From Sphingobacterium allocomposti (GTDB lineage: Bacteria > Bacteroidota > Bacteroidia > Sphingobacteriales > Sphingobacteriaceae), in the NCBI RefSeq assembly GCF_008124885.1, contig NZ_VNHX01000001.1:248001-312000 (forward strand): DNA of 64,000 nt, given 5' to 3'. The position numbers and the translations under genes were made by a program. Below the pieces are notes generated by a model that was not told the origin of the DNA, searched no databases, and worked only from the letters and a program-made list of their open reading frames with translations. Of this stretch, positions 18,101 to 27,758 are shown piece after piece. The number at the start of each line of letters is the position of its first letter. Positions within the stretch are counted from its first letter, which is position 1.

Positions 18101-19384
18101 ATGAGAAATATCTCATCCGTTTTGGGAAGACTTGCAAAGACGATGTCCGTTGGCTTGATGTTGTTATTTGCCGTTACAATGGCGCATGCGCAAGATGTTA
18201 AAGAAGGCGAAACCCTTTTTAAGTCAAAATGTACAACTTGTCACGGCGTGACGAAAAAAGTTGTCGGTCCGGCTTTGGCGGGCATGTCGGAAAGACATTC
18301 GGAAGAGTGGTTGGTGAAATGGATTCACAATTCGCAGGCGATGGTGGCTGCAGGAGATCCAGCTGCTGTTCAGATTTTTGAAGAGTATAACAAGATGGTG
18401 ATGACTTCATTCACCGACTTGTCCGAAGATCAGATCAAAAGCATTATTGCTTATGTAAAAGCAGAGGAGACGAAGGCGGCGGAAGCTCCTGCTGGCGGAG
18501 GCGCTGAAGGCGGTGCGGGAGCTAAATCTGGCGATGCAAGCACCATGATGATTGTTGGTTTGATCGCAATTGTTGTGCTGGCGGTTGTGGTTATTGTGGT
18601 GTTGAACCGTGTAATCCGCACGCTGGAGAAAGTGATTGCTAACAATCAGGCAGCTATCGCTGAGGCACAGGCTAGAAACGAGCAGTTTGAAGAGAGCAAG
18701 TTTGCGAAATTTGCAAAGGCGTTCGTCAAAAACAAGAAACTGGTTGGTTTTGCTGTGCTCATGTTGGTGGCATTTCTGGCGGTGCTGGGGTGGAATACCA
18801 TGTGGAATGTGGGAGTTCACCAAGGTTATCAACCGGTTCAGCCAATCAAATTCTCCCATCAGATTCACGCCGGTGTCAATCAGATCGAGTGTCAATATTG
18901 TCACGGTGGAGCATTTAAGTCGAAAAATGCGTCCATCCCGTCTGCAAATGTGTGTATGAACTGTCACAACACCGTGACGGCGTCGGATCACTATGACGGA
19001 GAGATCTCCCCTGAAATTGCGAAGATTTACAGAGCGGTGGATTACAATCCGGAAACCCGGGAGTATGGGGATAATCCAAAACCTATTGAATGGGTAAGGA
19101 TTCACAACCTTCCTGACTTCGCTTACTTTAACCACTCACAGCACGTGGTGGTTGCCGGAGTGGAATGTCAGACTTGTCACGGTCCGGTAGAAACAATGGA
19201 AGAAGTTTACCAATACTCTCCTTTAACAATGAAGTGGTGTGTAGATTGTCACAGAACAACGGCTGTAAATGCAGATAATGCATATTACGATCAGTTGATC
19301 GAAGCACACGAGAAATTGAAGAAGGGTGAGAAGATGACAGCTGCCATGATCGGCGGTCTGGAGTGTGGTAAATGTCACTATTAA
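18101..19384 (+). CDS. actA: Alternative Complex III subunit ActA, six-heme cytochrome c
   Basis: I prefer ATG 18101 (427 residues) over a GTG nine bases upstream. An N-terminal signal sequence (ending AHAQ) leads to a class I monoheme cytochrome domain with CTTCH near residue 44 and a late methionine-containing MTSF segment. After a Gly/Ala-rich linker come two hydrophobic stretches (about 147-170 and 208-230). Then comes the multiheme part with CQYCH, CMNCH, CQTCH, CVDCH and CGKCH, giving six CxxCH sites in total. ActA is the periplasmic multiheme subunit of ACIII, which oxidises menaquinol. The fused monoheme domain is an addition to the classical pentaheme ActA. First gene of the operon. 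Confidence 0.92.
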   Translation: MRNISSVLGRLAKTMSVGLMLLFAVTMAHAQDVKEGETLFKSKCTTCHGVTKKVVGPALAGMSERHSEEWLVKWIHNSQAMVAAGDPAAVQIFEEYNKMVMTSFTDLSEDQIKSIIAYVKAEETKAAEAPAGGGAEGGAGAKSGDASTMMIVGLIAIVVLAVVVIVVLNRVIRTLEKVIANNQAAIAEAQARNEQFEESKFAKFAKAFVKNKKLVGFAVLMLVAFLAVLGWNTMWNVGVHQGYQPVQPIKFSHQIHAGVNQIECQYCHGGAFKSKNASIPSANVCMNCHNTVTASDHYDGEISPEIAKIYRAVDYNPETREYGDNPKPIEWVRIHNLPDFAYFNHSQHVVVAGVECQTCHGPVETMEEVYQYSPLTMKWCVDCHRTTAVNADNAYYDQLIEAHEKLKKGEKMTAAMIGGLECGKCHY

Positions 19385-19423
19385 TAATTAATTTAGGAAT
19401 ACGCAATCTTATATACAGCTTAA

Positions 19424-22400
19424 ATGGATAGCAACAAAAAATATTGGAAAGGTTTGGAAGAATTGCAACAAACACCTGCTTTCGTAGAGAGTAGTAAAGG
19501 TGAGTTTGCCGAGCCTATTCCTGTAGAAGATGTATTAAACGAAGCAGGTTTGAGCACGAAGACTCCTCGTCGTGATTTCTTGAAAGCTTTAGGATTCGGT
19601 TTAGGAGCTGTGACGTTGGCAGCGTGTAATCGGACACCTGTTCATAAAGCAGTCCCTTATGTTATCAAACCAGAAGAAGTAACTCCGGGTATCCCGAACT
19701 TTTACGCTTCTTCATTCAACGGGCAGAGTGTTTTGGTTAGGACACGCGAAGGCCGTCCTATTTCCATCTCTCCAAACCCGAACGCTGTGGGCGTTACGCA
19801 AGGTACGGATGCAACTACTGTTGCGTCGGTGCTTGACCTTTATGATATGTCTAAACTGCAAAACCCGCAGTTGGGGGGCAAAGATGTAGAATGGTCTAAG
19901 TTGGATGCAACCGTTATAGACGCCTTGACCAAAGCGGCATCGGCAGGCAAGCAGATTGCTATAGTTTCAAGCACGGTGAATAGCCCTTCTACATTGGCTG
20001 CCATTGCTAAACTTACGGCGAAATACCCTACAACAACGCATGTACAGGTAGATGCTGTTTCTTACAGCGGTATTATAGAAGCAAATAGAGCTAGCTTTGG
20101 AAAAGCTGTTGTTCCTTCCTATCATTTCAACAATGCGAACGTTGTGGTGTCTGTAGCAGCAGATTTTCTAGGTACCTGGTTAGCAGGCGAAGAACATACA
20201 CAGGATTATATTAAAAACCGCGATTACAAATCGTTGAAAAACGGTAAGATGTCGCGCCACATCCAATTCGAGTCGGGATTGAGTATGACCGGTTCAAACG
20301 CGGACGTGCGTATAGCCATCAAGCCTTCAGAAGAAGGAGCGGTGTTAATTTCGTTATATAACGCGATCACCGGTCAATCGTTGCCTGGTGGTGTTTCCAA
20401 CAAAAAGGCGCAGACAGCTATCACCCTGGCGGCGAAGGAATTGACCAACAACCGTGGAGGAGCTGTAGTTGTTGCCGGATCGAACGACGTCAATGTGCAG
20501 TTATTGGTGAATGCCATCAACAGCGCGTTGGGGGCTTATGGGGCCATCATCGATCTGGATAATTTCTCAAAACAATACCAAGGTTCGGATGCTGCGTTTC
20601 AGCAATTTTTGGCTGACGCCGCCGCAGGGCAGGTAGGTGTGGCATTTTTCCTAAACAGCAATCCTGTTTATGACTATTTCAAACCTGCAGATGTTACGAA
20701 TGCCCTTTCGAAGGTAGCCTTTACATTGTCTTTTGCAGATCGTCCTGACGAGACGGCATCGACATTAAAAGCCATCGCTCCAGCGTCCACATTCCTGGAG
20801 TCGTGGGGAGACGCCTCATCGAAAGAAGGTTACTTTACTATTGTTCAACCAACGATCAATCCGGTCTTCAATACCCGTCAAGCCGAGCAGAGCTTGTTGA
20901 TTTGGTCGGGAGACAATACAAATATTTACGAGTTTGTCAAACAGAACTGGGAGACAAATATCCTGGCCGGTACAGGTAAAACCTGGAAAGATGTTCTTCA
21001 AACCGGTTTCGTCTATAAAGGATCGGCTACAGGATCTTCTTATTCGGCAAATGTTGATGTCAACGCGGTAGCGTCGGCTATCGCCACAGCAGCTAGAGCC
21101 ATCGCAGGAGAAGTAGAGTTAAAGCTCTACGAATCGACCGTGATGCGCGACGGGCGTTATGCCAATAACGCGTACTTACAGGAGCTGCCTGACCCGATAA
21201 CAAAAGTAACCTGGGATAACTATGCTGCTATAAACCCGAAATTTGCAGAGGAACTGGGGATAGGTGAAAAAGGAAGAATTAAGGTAGAGGCGAACGGTTA
21301 CGCGGTGGAACTGCCGGTGGTATTACAGCCCGGACAAGCATTGGGAACCGTGTCTATAGCTGTCGGTTACGGTCGTACAAAGGTTGGTAAAGCTGGAAAT
21401 AATGTAGGACAGAATGCTTATCCTTTTGCCCGACTGGTTAACGGTACGATCCAGTTCGCTTCGAAAGCGTCGGTGTCTAAGGCCGGAGGTAGCTATGAGC
21501 TTGCACAAACGCAGACCCATCACACCATAGAGGGACGTAATATTATTCGGGAGACAACTTTTGCGAAATACCTGAAAGATCCGAATTCAGAATCTGGCCG
21601 TTTCTCTGACTCGCATAAAACATACGATCTGTGGAATAAATTCGAGTCGCCAGGCCATAAATGGGTGATGGCAATCGATTTGAACGCTTGTACCGGCTGT
21701 GGTTCATGTATTGTTGCTTGTAACGTAGAGAACAATATACCGGTGGTGGGACGCGATGAAGTACGCCGTCGCCGTGAAATGCATTGGTTGCGTATTGACC
21801 GCTACTACACGTTGGATGCCGGCGATACGAAACTCACGAAAGAGAAAGAGATCGCGAAGGCGACAGATCTTGATTACGAGGATGTAACGGTTGTTCACCA
21901 GCCAATGTTGTGTCAGCACTGTGACCACGCTCCTTGTGAAACTGTATGTCCGGTATTGGCAACGGTGCATTCGTCGGAAGGATTAAACCACATGGCTTAT
22001 AACCGTTGTTTCGGTACACGTTACTGTGCAAACAACTGTCCATATAAAGTGCGTCGTTTCAACTGGTTTAACTACTGGAATGACTCACGTTTCGATAACT
22101 ATCTGAATAACGAGTTTACGCAGCTTGTATTAAATCCGGATGTTACTACACGTTCACGTGGAGTTATGGAGAAATGTTCTATGTGTATCCAGCGTATTCA
22201 AGGCGGCAAATTGAAAGCGAAAATGGAAAACCGTAAGCTAAGAGACGGCGATGTGAAGGTTGCTTGTCAGGAGGCTTGTTCTGCGAATGCGATTATCTTC
22301 GGTGATATCAACGATCCAGAATCAGAGGTTTCAAAAGCGCTACGTAACGAACGTGTTTACTATGTGTTGGAGGAGATCAACGTTCAGCCAAACATCGGCT

Positions 22401-22435
22401 ATATGACGAAAGTTAGAAACACATTTGAAGCGTAA
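19424..22435 (+). CDS. actB: Alternative Complex III subunit ActB, iron-sulfur protein
   Basis: A 1003-residue protein. The N-terminal twin-arginine signal TPRRDFLKALGFGLGAVTLAAC includes a candidate lipid-attachment cysteine. Residues about 60-720 resemble a molybdopterin oxidoreductase fold, which in characterised ACIII binds no molybdenum cofactor. The C-terminal part is a ferredoxin-like domain with four cysteine clusters: CTGCGSCIVAC, CQHCDHAPCETVCP, CANNCP and CSMCIQRIQGG with CQEAC. It corresponds to a fusion of the B1 and B2 modules and carries electrons from quinol oxidation to the hemes of ActA/ActE. It lies 39 nt downstream of actA. Confidence 0.93.
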   Translation: MDSNKKYWKGLEELQQTPAFVESSKGEFAEPIPVEDVLNEAGLSTKTPRRDFLKALGFGLGAVTLAACNRTPVHKAVPYVIKPEEVTPGIPNFYASSFNGQSVLVRTREGRPISISPNPNAVGVTQGTDATTVASVLDLYDMSKLQNPQLGGKDVEWSKLDATVIDALTKAASAGKQIAIVSSTVNSPSTLAAIAKLTAKYPTTTHVQVDAVSYSGIIEANRASFGKAVVPSYHFNNANVVVSVAADFLGTWLAGEEHTQDYIKNRDYKSLKNGKMSRHIQFESGLSMTGSNADVRIAIKPSEEGAVLISLYNAITGQSLPGGVSNKKAQTAITLAAKELTNNRGGAVVVAGSNDVNVQLLVNAINSALGAYGAIIDLDNFSKQYQGSDAAFQQFLADAAAGQVGVAFFLNSNPVYDYFKPADVTNALSKVAFTLSFADRPDETASTLKAIAPASTFLESWGDASSKEGYFTIVQPTINPVFNTRQAEQSLLIWSGDNTNIYEFVKQNWETNILAGTGKTWKDVLQTGFVYKGSATGSSYSANVDVNAVASAIATAARAIAGEVELKLYESTVMRDGRYANNAYLQELPDPITKVTWDNYAAINPKFAEELGIGEKGRIKVEANGYAVELPVVLQPGQALGTVSIAVGYGRTKVGKAGNNVGQNAYPFARLVNGTIQFASKASVSKAGGSYELAQTQTHHTIEGRNIIRETTFAKYLKDPNSESGRFSDSHKTYDLWNKFESPGHKWVMAIDLNACTGCGSCIVACNVENNIPVVGRDEVRRRREMHWLRIDRYYTLDAGDTKLTKEKEIAKATDLDYEDVTVVHQPMLCQHCDHAPCETVCPVLATVHSSEGLNHMAYNRCFGTRYCANNCPYKVRRFNWFNYWNDSRFDNYLNNEFTQLVLNPDVTTRSRGVMEKCSMCIQRIQGGKLKAKMENRKLRDGDVKVACQEACSANAIIFGDINDPESEVSKALRNERVYYVLEEINVQPNIGYMTKVRNTFEA

Positions 22436-22463
22436 TTTTATTCTAATCTGAAATAAAACAACT

Positions 22464-23945
22464 ATGTCATCGCATAACGAATCAATATTAAGAGAACCAT
22501 TAGTAACCGGCAAGAACATCACTTATGCAAAAGTGACGGATGACATCTTGTTACCGGTTGAAAATAAACCTAATAAAGCTTGGTGGATCGGCTTCACTGT
22601 CGCTGTGCTCGGTGCTTTGTTATGGGTTGTGAGTGTTGGATACACGTTTTGGACGGGTATTGGCGCTTGGGGTCTGAATAAAACGGTAGGTTGGGCTTGG
22701 GATATCACCGACTTCGTATGGTGGGTGGGTATCGGTCACGCCGGAACGTTGATTTCAGCCGTATTGTTACTTTTCCGTCAGAACTGGCGTAACTCGATCA
22801 ACCGCTCAGCAGAGGCGATGACTATTTTCGCCGTTATCTGTGCGGCAACCTATGTCGTAGCGCACATGGGACGCCCTTGGTTGGCCTATTGGATTTTCCC
22901 GTTGCCAAACCAGTTCGGCTCGCTGTGGGTTAACTTCAACTCACCTCTTGTATGGGACGCATTTGCCATCTCCACTTATTTTACGGTTTCGCTGGTGTTC
23001 TGGTATTGTGGTCTGTTGCCCGATATCGCGTCAGTCCGCGACCGTGCTACAGGGCTTAAACAAAAGGTTTACAGCATCCTGTCTTTCGGCTGGAACGGTT
23101 CTGTAAAGACGTGGCAGCGTTTTGAGATCGTGTCGTTAATTCTGGCCGGTATATCTACGCCGCTTGTACTTTCGGTACACACAATCGTATCCTTTGACTT
23201 TGCAACGTCGGTAATACCGGGATGGCATACAACGATTTTCCCTCCTTATTTCGTAGCGGGTGCGATTTTCTCTGGATTTGCGATGGTGCAGACATTGTTG
23301 TTGATCTTGCGGAAAGTGATGAACTTCGAGGATTATATTACGATGTTCCACATCGAATCGATGAACAAGATCATCATGACAACAGGATCTATCGTGGGTA
23401 TTGCATACCTAACGGAGCTGTTCATCGCATGGTATTCCGGTTCAGAGTATGAGATGTATGCTTTCGAAAACCGTATAGCCGGTCCGTACGCATGGGCTTA
23501 TTGGGCGATGATGACATGTAACGTTATTTCTCCTCAGCTGTTCTGGTTCAAGAAAATCCGTACAAGTATTCCTATTTCATGGGTGTTATCTATTGTCGTA
23601 AATATCGGAATGTGGTTTGAGCGTTTCGTGATTATCGTGACTTCATTGCACCGCGATTATTTACCTTCTTCGTGGGCTATGTTCTATCCAACGTGGACGG
23701 ATGTCGGCATCTTTGTTGGATCAATAGGTTTATTCTTTACTTTGTTCTTGTTGTTCCTACGTTTCTTACCGGGTATTGCCATTGCTGAGGTTAAGTTGTT
23801 GTTGAAATCAGCCTCTTTACAGCAGAAAACCAAATTGGCACAAGAAGGAGCCTTCCCGGCAGAGCAAGTTGAATTCTTCGCAAATTCATTGGATAAGTAC
23901 GATTCGGTTACACAAGAGGATATTAACGCATTAAAACAAAAATAA
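22464..23945 (+). CDS. actC: Alternative Complex III subunit ActC (NrfD/PsrC-like quinol site protein)
   Basis: A 493-residue polytopic membrane protein with about ten hydrophobic segments, beginning [19 protein letters not shown]. The NrfD/PsrC family pattern is visible in [38 protein letters not shown] and [26 protein letters not shown] segments. ActC holds the menaquinol-oxidation site on the periplasmic side and may help move protons. The C-terminal 60 residues are soluble and charged. It lies between actB and actD with short gaps, the usual ACIII order. Confidence 0.93.
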   Translation: MSSHNESILREPLVTGKNITYAKVTDDILLPVENKPNKAWWIGFTVAVLGALLWVVSVGYTFWTGIGAWGLNKTVGWAWDITDFVWWVGIGHAGTLISAVLLLFRQNWRNSINRSAEAMTIFAVICAATYVVAHMGRPWLAYWIFPLPNQFGSLWVNFNSPLVWDAFAISTYFTVSLVFWYCGLLPDIASVRDRATGLKQKVYSILSFGWNGSVKTWQRFEIVSLILAGISTPLVLSVHTIVSFDFATSVIPGWHTTIFPPYFVAGAIFSGFAMVQTLLLILRKVMNFEDYITMFHIESMNKIIMTTGSIVGIAYLTELFIAWYSGSEYEMYAFENRIAGPYAWAYWAMMTCNVISPQLFWFKKIRTSIPISWVLSIVVNIGMWFERFVIIVTSLHRDYLPSSWAMFYPTWTDVGIFVGSIGLFFTLFLLFLRFLPGIAIAEVKLLLKSASLQQKTKLAQEGAFPAEQVEFFANSLDKYDSVTQEDINALKQK

Positions 23946-23950
23946 TAGCA

Positions 23951-24487
23951 ATGAGCAATACAAAATATATATTAGGTAGTTTTGCTGATCCTGATGAAAT
24001 GATGCACGGGATTGATAAATTGCAAGCAAACAATATCAGCATATATGATTGTTTCACACCAATGCCGATTCACGGAATCGAGGCGAAATTGGGTGTAAAA
24101 CCATCACGTTTACCCATTGCAGCGTTTTGTTTCGGTGCTTTGGGAACTTGTCTAGGTTTTAGCTTGTTGTATTATACCATGTCGTACGACTGGCCAATGA
24201 ATATCGGAGGTAAGCCTTCCATGCCATTGCCAAACTTTGTTCCCGTAACGTTTGAGGTTACGATCTTATTATGTGCTTTGGGTATGGTTGCTACATTCTT
24301 CTTCCGCAATCACCTGTTTCCGGGACGTACACCACGTGTGATGGATCTGCGGGCTACAGACGATCGGTTTATTATTGCGATCGATGCCCATGAGAATGCG
24401 GATCATGCCTTGATTGAGTCTTTATTAAAGGATGCTGGTGCGGTTGAAGTTAAATACAATGAAAGAAAATATGTTAGCTATGAATAA
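23951..24487 (+). CDS. actD: Alternative Complex III subunit ActD (DUF3341)
   Basis: A 178-residue protein of the DUF3341 family, with start MSNTKYILGSFADPDEMMHG. The N-terminal cytoplasmic alpha/beta part (ILGSFADPDEMMHGIDKLQA; YDCFTPMPIHGIE) is followed by two membrane helices (about residues 58-80 and 98-118) and a C-terminal cytoplasmic tail. ActD is a peripheral or assembly subunit that contacts ActC. Its last eight bases overlap the start of actE, so the two are probably translationally coupled. Confidence 0.92.
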   Translation: MSNTKYILGSFADPDEMMHGIDKLQANNISIYDCFTPMPIHGIEAKLGVKPSRLPIAAFCFGALGTCLGFSLLYYTMSYDWPMNIGGKPSMPLPNFVPVTFEVTILLCALGMVATFFFRNHLFPGRTPRVMDLRATDDRFIIAIDAHENADHALIESLLKDAGAVEVKYNERKYVSYE

Positions 24488-25109
24488 GAAGAGTTTTCTT
24501 GGATCTGTATGTGCTGCATTTGCGTTGGCGGCAGTAGTTTCCAGCTGTAGCGATGGAAAAACGCGTAGTACAGGGTGGGAATTCTCCAGAAATATGTATG
24601 ATCCGATTGCATACAACCCGGATCAACCAAATAATAATTTTAAGAATAAAATAACGGCACAGCTTCCGCCCGTGGGCACTACGCCTATTGGCTTTGAGCG
24701 CTTTGAGTTTGCAAACTCATTGGAAGAGTACGAACGTGCCGGTCGTGAACTGAAAAATCCGTTGGCGGTTACGCAGGCAAACCTGGCGCAGGGCGAGGCA
24801 TTGTTCCAGACGTATTGTGCAGTTTGTCATGGTAAAGAAGGAAAGGGCGACGGGCCTATCACGAAGGATAGATCTGTGGAAGATTCACGGGGTAGCCGCC
24901 AGCTGGAGAACTTCCCGCCACCACCATCGTATCAGAAATCGGATGGGGCTTCATCATCCAGAGGTGGGGCAATGAGTGAACTGACCGACGGTAAGATTTA
25001 CCACACGATATACTATGGTCATAACTCTATGGGATCGCATGCATCGCAATTGTCTCCGGAAGAACGCTGGCAGGTGGTCATGTATGTACACGAATTACAA
25101 AAAAAATAA
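24480..25109 (+). CDS. actE: Alternative Complex III subunit ActE, monoheme cytochrome c lipoprotein
   Basis: I start at ATG 24480 (209 residues), overlapping actD by eight bases. Earlier in-frame starts would place charged residues before the lipoprotein signal FALAAVVSSC (Cys 23). One heme site, CAVCHGKEGKGDGP, lies near residue 119, and a C-terminal MGSHASQLSPEERWQVVMYV segment supplies a likely Met axial ligand. ActE is the lipid-anchored cytochrome of ACIII and probably passes electrons to the CuA site of the oxidase encoded downstream. Confidence 0.92.
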   Translation: MNKKSFLGSVCAAFALAAVVSSCSDGKTRSTGWEFSRNMYDPIAYNPDQPNNNFKNKITAQLPPVGTTPIGFERFEFANSLEEYERAGRELKNPLAVTQANLAQGEALFQTYCAVCHGKEGKGDGPITKDRSVEDSRGSRQLENFPPPPSYQKSDGASSSRGGAMSELTDGKIYHTIYYGHNSMGSHASQLSPEERWQVVMYVHELQKK

Positions 25110-25128
25110 TCTAACATCAATATAGTAA

Positions 25129-26364
25129 ATGGGAACTCACAATCATCATCACGATTATAATTTCAGCGAAAGATTTCAATTTGCTGGTATCGCCAAGATA
25201 CTCAGTCTGGTTGGGATTGCTGTAGGTGTTATAGCTATCGTTATAGGCCTAATGTCAAGTGACCATATTATGGTTGAACGTACATACGCTAACCTGTTAT
25301 TGATGGGTTATTATTTCACCTGTGTATGTGCTGCCGGAGCCTTCTTCGTTGCGCTTCAGATGGTAACACAGTCGGGTTGGTCCGCTGGTTTATTGCGTAT
25401 TCCACAGGCGATGGCCAGTGTATTGCCGATCGCAGCTATCGTACTGCTCGTTATCGTCGGCCTAGGTTTATATAGCCATAACTTGTACCACCATTGGCAT
25501 GCGGAGGGGTTAACAGATCCGAACAGCCCTAATTATGACAAACTCGTAGCGGGCAAGTCGGCCTTTTTGAATGTGCCGGGCTTTTTGATCCGTCAGATAT
25601 TGTTCATGGGAACATATAGTATTTTTGCTTTCATCATTGCTAACCTGTCTTACAAAGAAGATTTAGAGGGCGGTTTGAACTCTTATAAAAAGAGCTTTAA
25701 GTTGTCGGCGATTTTCTTGGTAATCTTTGGATTTACTACGCCTATCTGGTCGTTTGATACAGTGATGTCTCTTGAGGCTCACTGGTTTTCAACCATGTTC
25801 GGCTGGTATAACTTCGCAGCGATGTGGGTAAGTGGAATTGCCGCTATTGTTGTTATCTTGGTATTGGTCAAGAAAGCCGGCTACCTGGCTTGGGTGAACG
25901 AGAACCACCTGCACGATTTAGGCAAGCTTATGTTCGGTTTCTCTATATTCTGGACGTATGTTTGGTTCGCGCAGTTTATGTTGATTTGGTATTCGAATAT
26001 TCCTGAGGAAACGGTTTACTTTTATAAAAGATGGGAGCCTGAATACAAACCTTGGTTTTGGTTGAATATTGTCATTAATTTCCTTGCGCCGTTGTTGCTG
26101 TTGGTAGACCGCGACGCCAAGCGTAAGCAGAACGTGATGTTGTTCGTAGCGATCCTTTTATTGTGTGGTCACTGGTTGGATTATTACATCATGATCATGC
26201 CGGGTACGGTCGAAACACACCGTGGATTCGGATACATCGAGGTGGGAACTGCGATCGGTTTCGTTGGCTTGTTTACTTTCCTCGTGCTGAACAAACTAAG
26301 TAAGCACGCTATAGCGCCAAAGAACCATCCGTTCTTAGACGAAAGCTTACATCATCAGATATAA
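25129..26364 (+). CDS. actF: Alternative Complex III subunit ActF (NrfD-like membrane protein)
   Basis: A 411-residue protein with about ten hydrophobic segments. It is related to ActC but more diverged, and as in other ACIII operons it is thought not to bind quinone. Recognisable parts are LMGYYFTCVCAAGAFFVALQM, RQILFMGTYSIFAFIIANLSY and FWTYVWFAQFMLIWYSNIPEE. It has a histidine-rich start (MGTHNHHHDYNF). It lies immediately before coxB, giving the standard actABCDEF-cox order. Confidence 0.92.
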   Translation: MGTHNHHHDYNFSERFQFAGIAKILSLVGIAVGVIAIVIGLMSSDHIMVERTYANLLLMGYYFTCVCAAGAFFVALQMVTQSGWSAGLLRIPQAMASVLPIAAIVLLVIVGLGLYSHNLYHHWHAEGLTDPNSPNYDKLVAGKSAFLNVPGFLIRQILFMGTYSIFAFIIANLSYKEDLEGGLNSYKKSFKLSAIFLVIFGFTTPIWSFDTVMSLEAHWFSTMFGWYNFAAMWVSGIAAIVVILVLVKKAGYLAWVNENHLHDLGKLMFGFSIFWTYVWFAQFMLIWYSNIPEETVYFYKRWEPEYKPWFWLNIVINFLAPLLLLVDRDAKRKQNVMLFVAILLLCGHWLDYYIMIMPGTVETHRGFGYIEVGTAIGFVGLFTFLVLNKLSKHAIAPKNHPFLDESLHHQI

Positions 26365-26406
26365 TTTCTAATCATTGCATAATACGTTTAAACGTCTTAA
26401 TAAGAA

Positions 26407-27732
26407 ATGAAATTCAACATTAATAACAGATTCAAAGCCGTGTTGGGATGCTTACTAGCCGTAGGATTGCTTTTCTCTACACCTAGTTTTGCTGATCAGC
26501 AAGATTCGTTAGCTCAAGATTCTACGGTCTCTGCCGTTGCTGCCGATGAAGGTGCAGCGGGCGAAGCGGATTCTGCTGCGACGGCTCCAGTGGTAGATTC
26601 GGCTGCCGCTTCTTCTCCGGCTTCAAGTACTACTGCTGCTACTAATCCTGCTCAGGAGCAAGTACAGCAGATAGATCCACAGGTTTATAAGAACCTGACG
26701 TACTACATTCTATTGTTTTTAATAGTTTGTACTATTGTCGCGGTTGTCGGTAAGGTATTGTCCATTTACGAGCTAACCAGAAAAATGAACGGTAAGTATA
26801 ATCCGTTTGCAAATAACACTCTTCAGTCGGTGCTATTTGTTGTTTTCCTGGTGGCCTTCTTTGGATTCGTGTATTACGGCTATGCCGTATGGGGCGACTG
26901 GGCATGGCGTGCGGCGGTGACGGAGCATGGTAAGCGTATTGATAGTATGTTTATCATCACCACGGTGGTCATCACGGTAGTGCTTATCCTTGTTCACCTT
27001 CTGCTGTTAACGTTTCCTTACATCTACAGGATGCGCGCTAATACCAAAGCGTACTACTACCCGCATAACGATACGATAGAGAAGATCTGGACCATTGTAC
27101 CGGCGATTGTATTGACAGTGTTGGTGTTGTTCGGCTTCTTCACATGGAGATCTATCACCAACGTTCCTGAAGATTTGCAAAAGTCAGCTCTACAGGTAGA
27201 AGTATTGGGAGAGCAGTTCCAGTGGCAGGTTCGTTATCCGGGAGCCGACGGTGTGATCGGTAAGCGCGATTATAGATTGACGACGCCAACGAATTCATAT
27301 GGTATTGACTTCAACGACAAGAATGCGTGGGACGATATCCAGGCATCGGATATTGTGTTACCAGTAAATAAGTCGGTTCGTTTTCACATCATTTCGAAAG
27401 ACATCATTCACTCTTTCTATATTCCCGACTTCCGCGTACAGATCAACGCCGTACCGGGCATGACGAACTACTTCCAGTTTACGCCGACGGTGACAACGGA
27501 GGAGATGCGTGAACGTATGAACGATCCAAAATACGACTACGTGATGCTTTGTAACAAGATCTGTGGATCCGGTCACTACAATATGCAGAAGAAAGTCGTG
27601 GTGGTTACCGAAGCGGAGTATAAAGAGTGGTTAAGCACGCAAAACAAATATTTTACTGAAGATTTGCAGAAAGAGTTTACAGCATTAGATTCCAAGGAAT
27701 CTGATGAACTCACTACGGCTTCACTAAATTAA
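26407..27732 (+). CDS. coxB: Cytochrome c oxidase subunit II
   Basis: A 441-residue protein with a signal peptide (ending PSFADQQ), then a long Ala/Ser/Asp-rich segment (about 30-95) and three hydrophobic stretches rather than the usual two. The CuA cupredoxin domain has KDIIHSFYIPDFRVQINAVPG and the CuA loop CNKICGSGHYNM (C-x3-C-x3-H-x2-M). The Glu usual in this loop (CSELC type) is Lys here, as in other Bacteroidota proteins as far as I recall. There is no fused cytochrome c domain, so it probably accepts electrons from ActE or ActA. Pairs with coxA 26 nt downstream. Confidence 0.94.
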   Translation: MKFNINNRFKAVLGCLLAVGLLFSTPSFADQQDSLAQDSTVSAVAADEGAAGEADSAATAPVVDSAAASSPASSTTAATNPAQEQVQQIDPQVYKNLTYYILLFLIVCTIVAVVGKVLSIYELTRKMNGKYNPFANNTLQSVLFVVFLVAFFGFVYYGYAVWGDWAWRAAVTEHGKRIDSMFIITTVVITVVLILVHLLLLTFPYIYRMRANTKAYYYPHNDTIEKIWTIVPAIVLTVLVLFGFFTWRSITNVPEDLQKSALQVEVLGEQFQWQVRYPGADGVIGKRDYRLTTPTNSYGIDFNDKNAWDDIQASDIVLPVNKSVRFHIISKDIIHSFYIPDFRVQINAVPGMTNYFQFTPTVTTEEMRERMNDPKYDYVMLCNKICGSGHYNMQKKVVVVTEAEYKEWLSTQNKYFTEDLQKEFTALDSKESDELTTASLN

Positions 27733-27758
27733 TTGAAATAAGAAATTATTAAACGAAT

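Noticed and set aside
18481..18530. Frameshift or fusion artefact between the monoheme and multiheme parts of ActA
   Set aside because: The frame is continuous through a normal Gly/Ala-rich linker, and both parts belong to ACIII.
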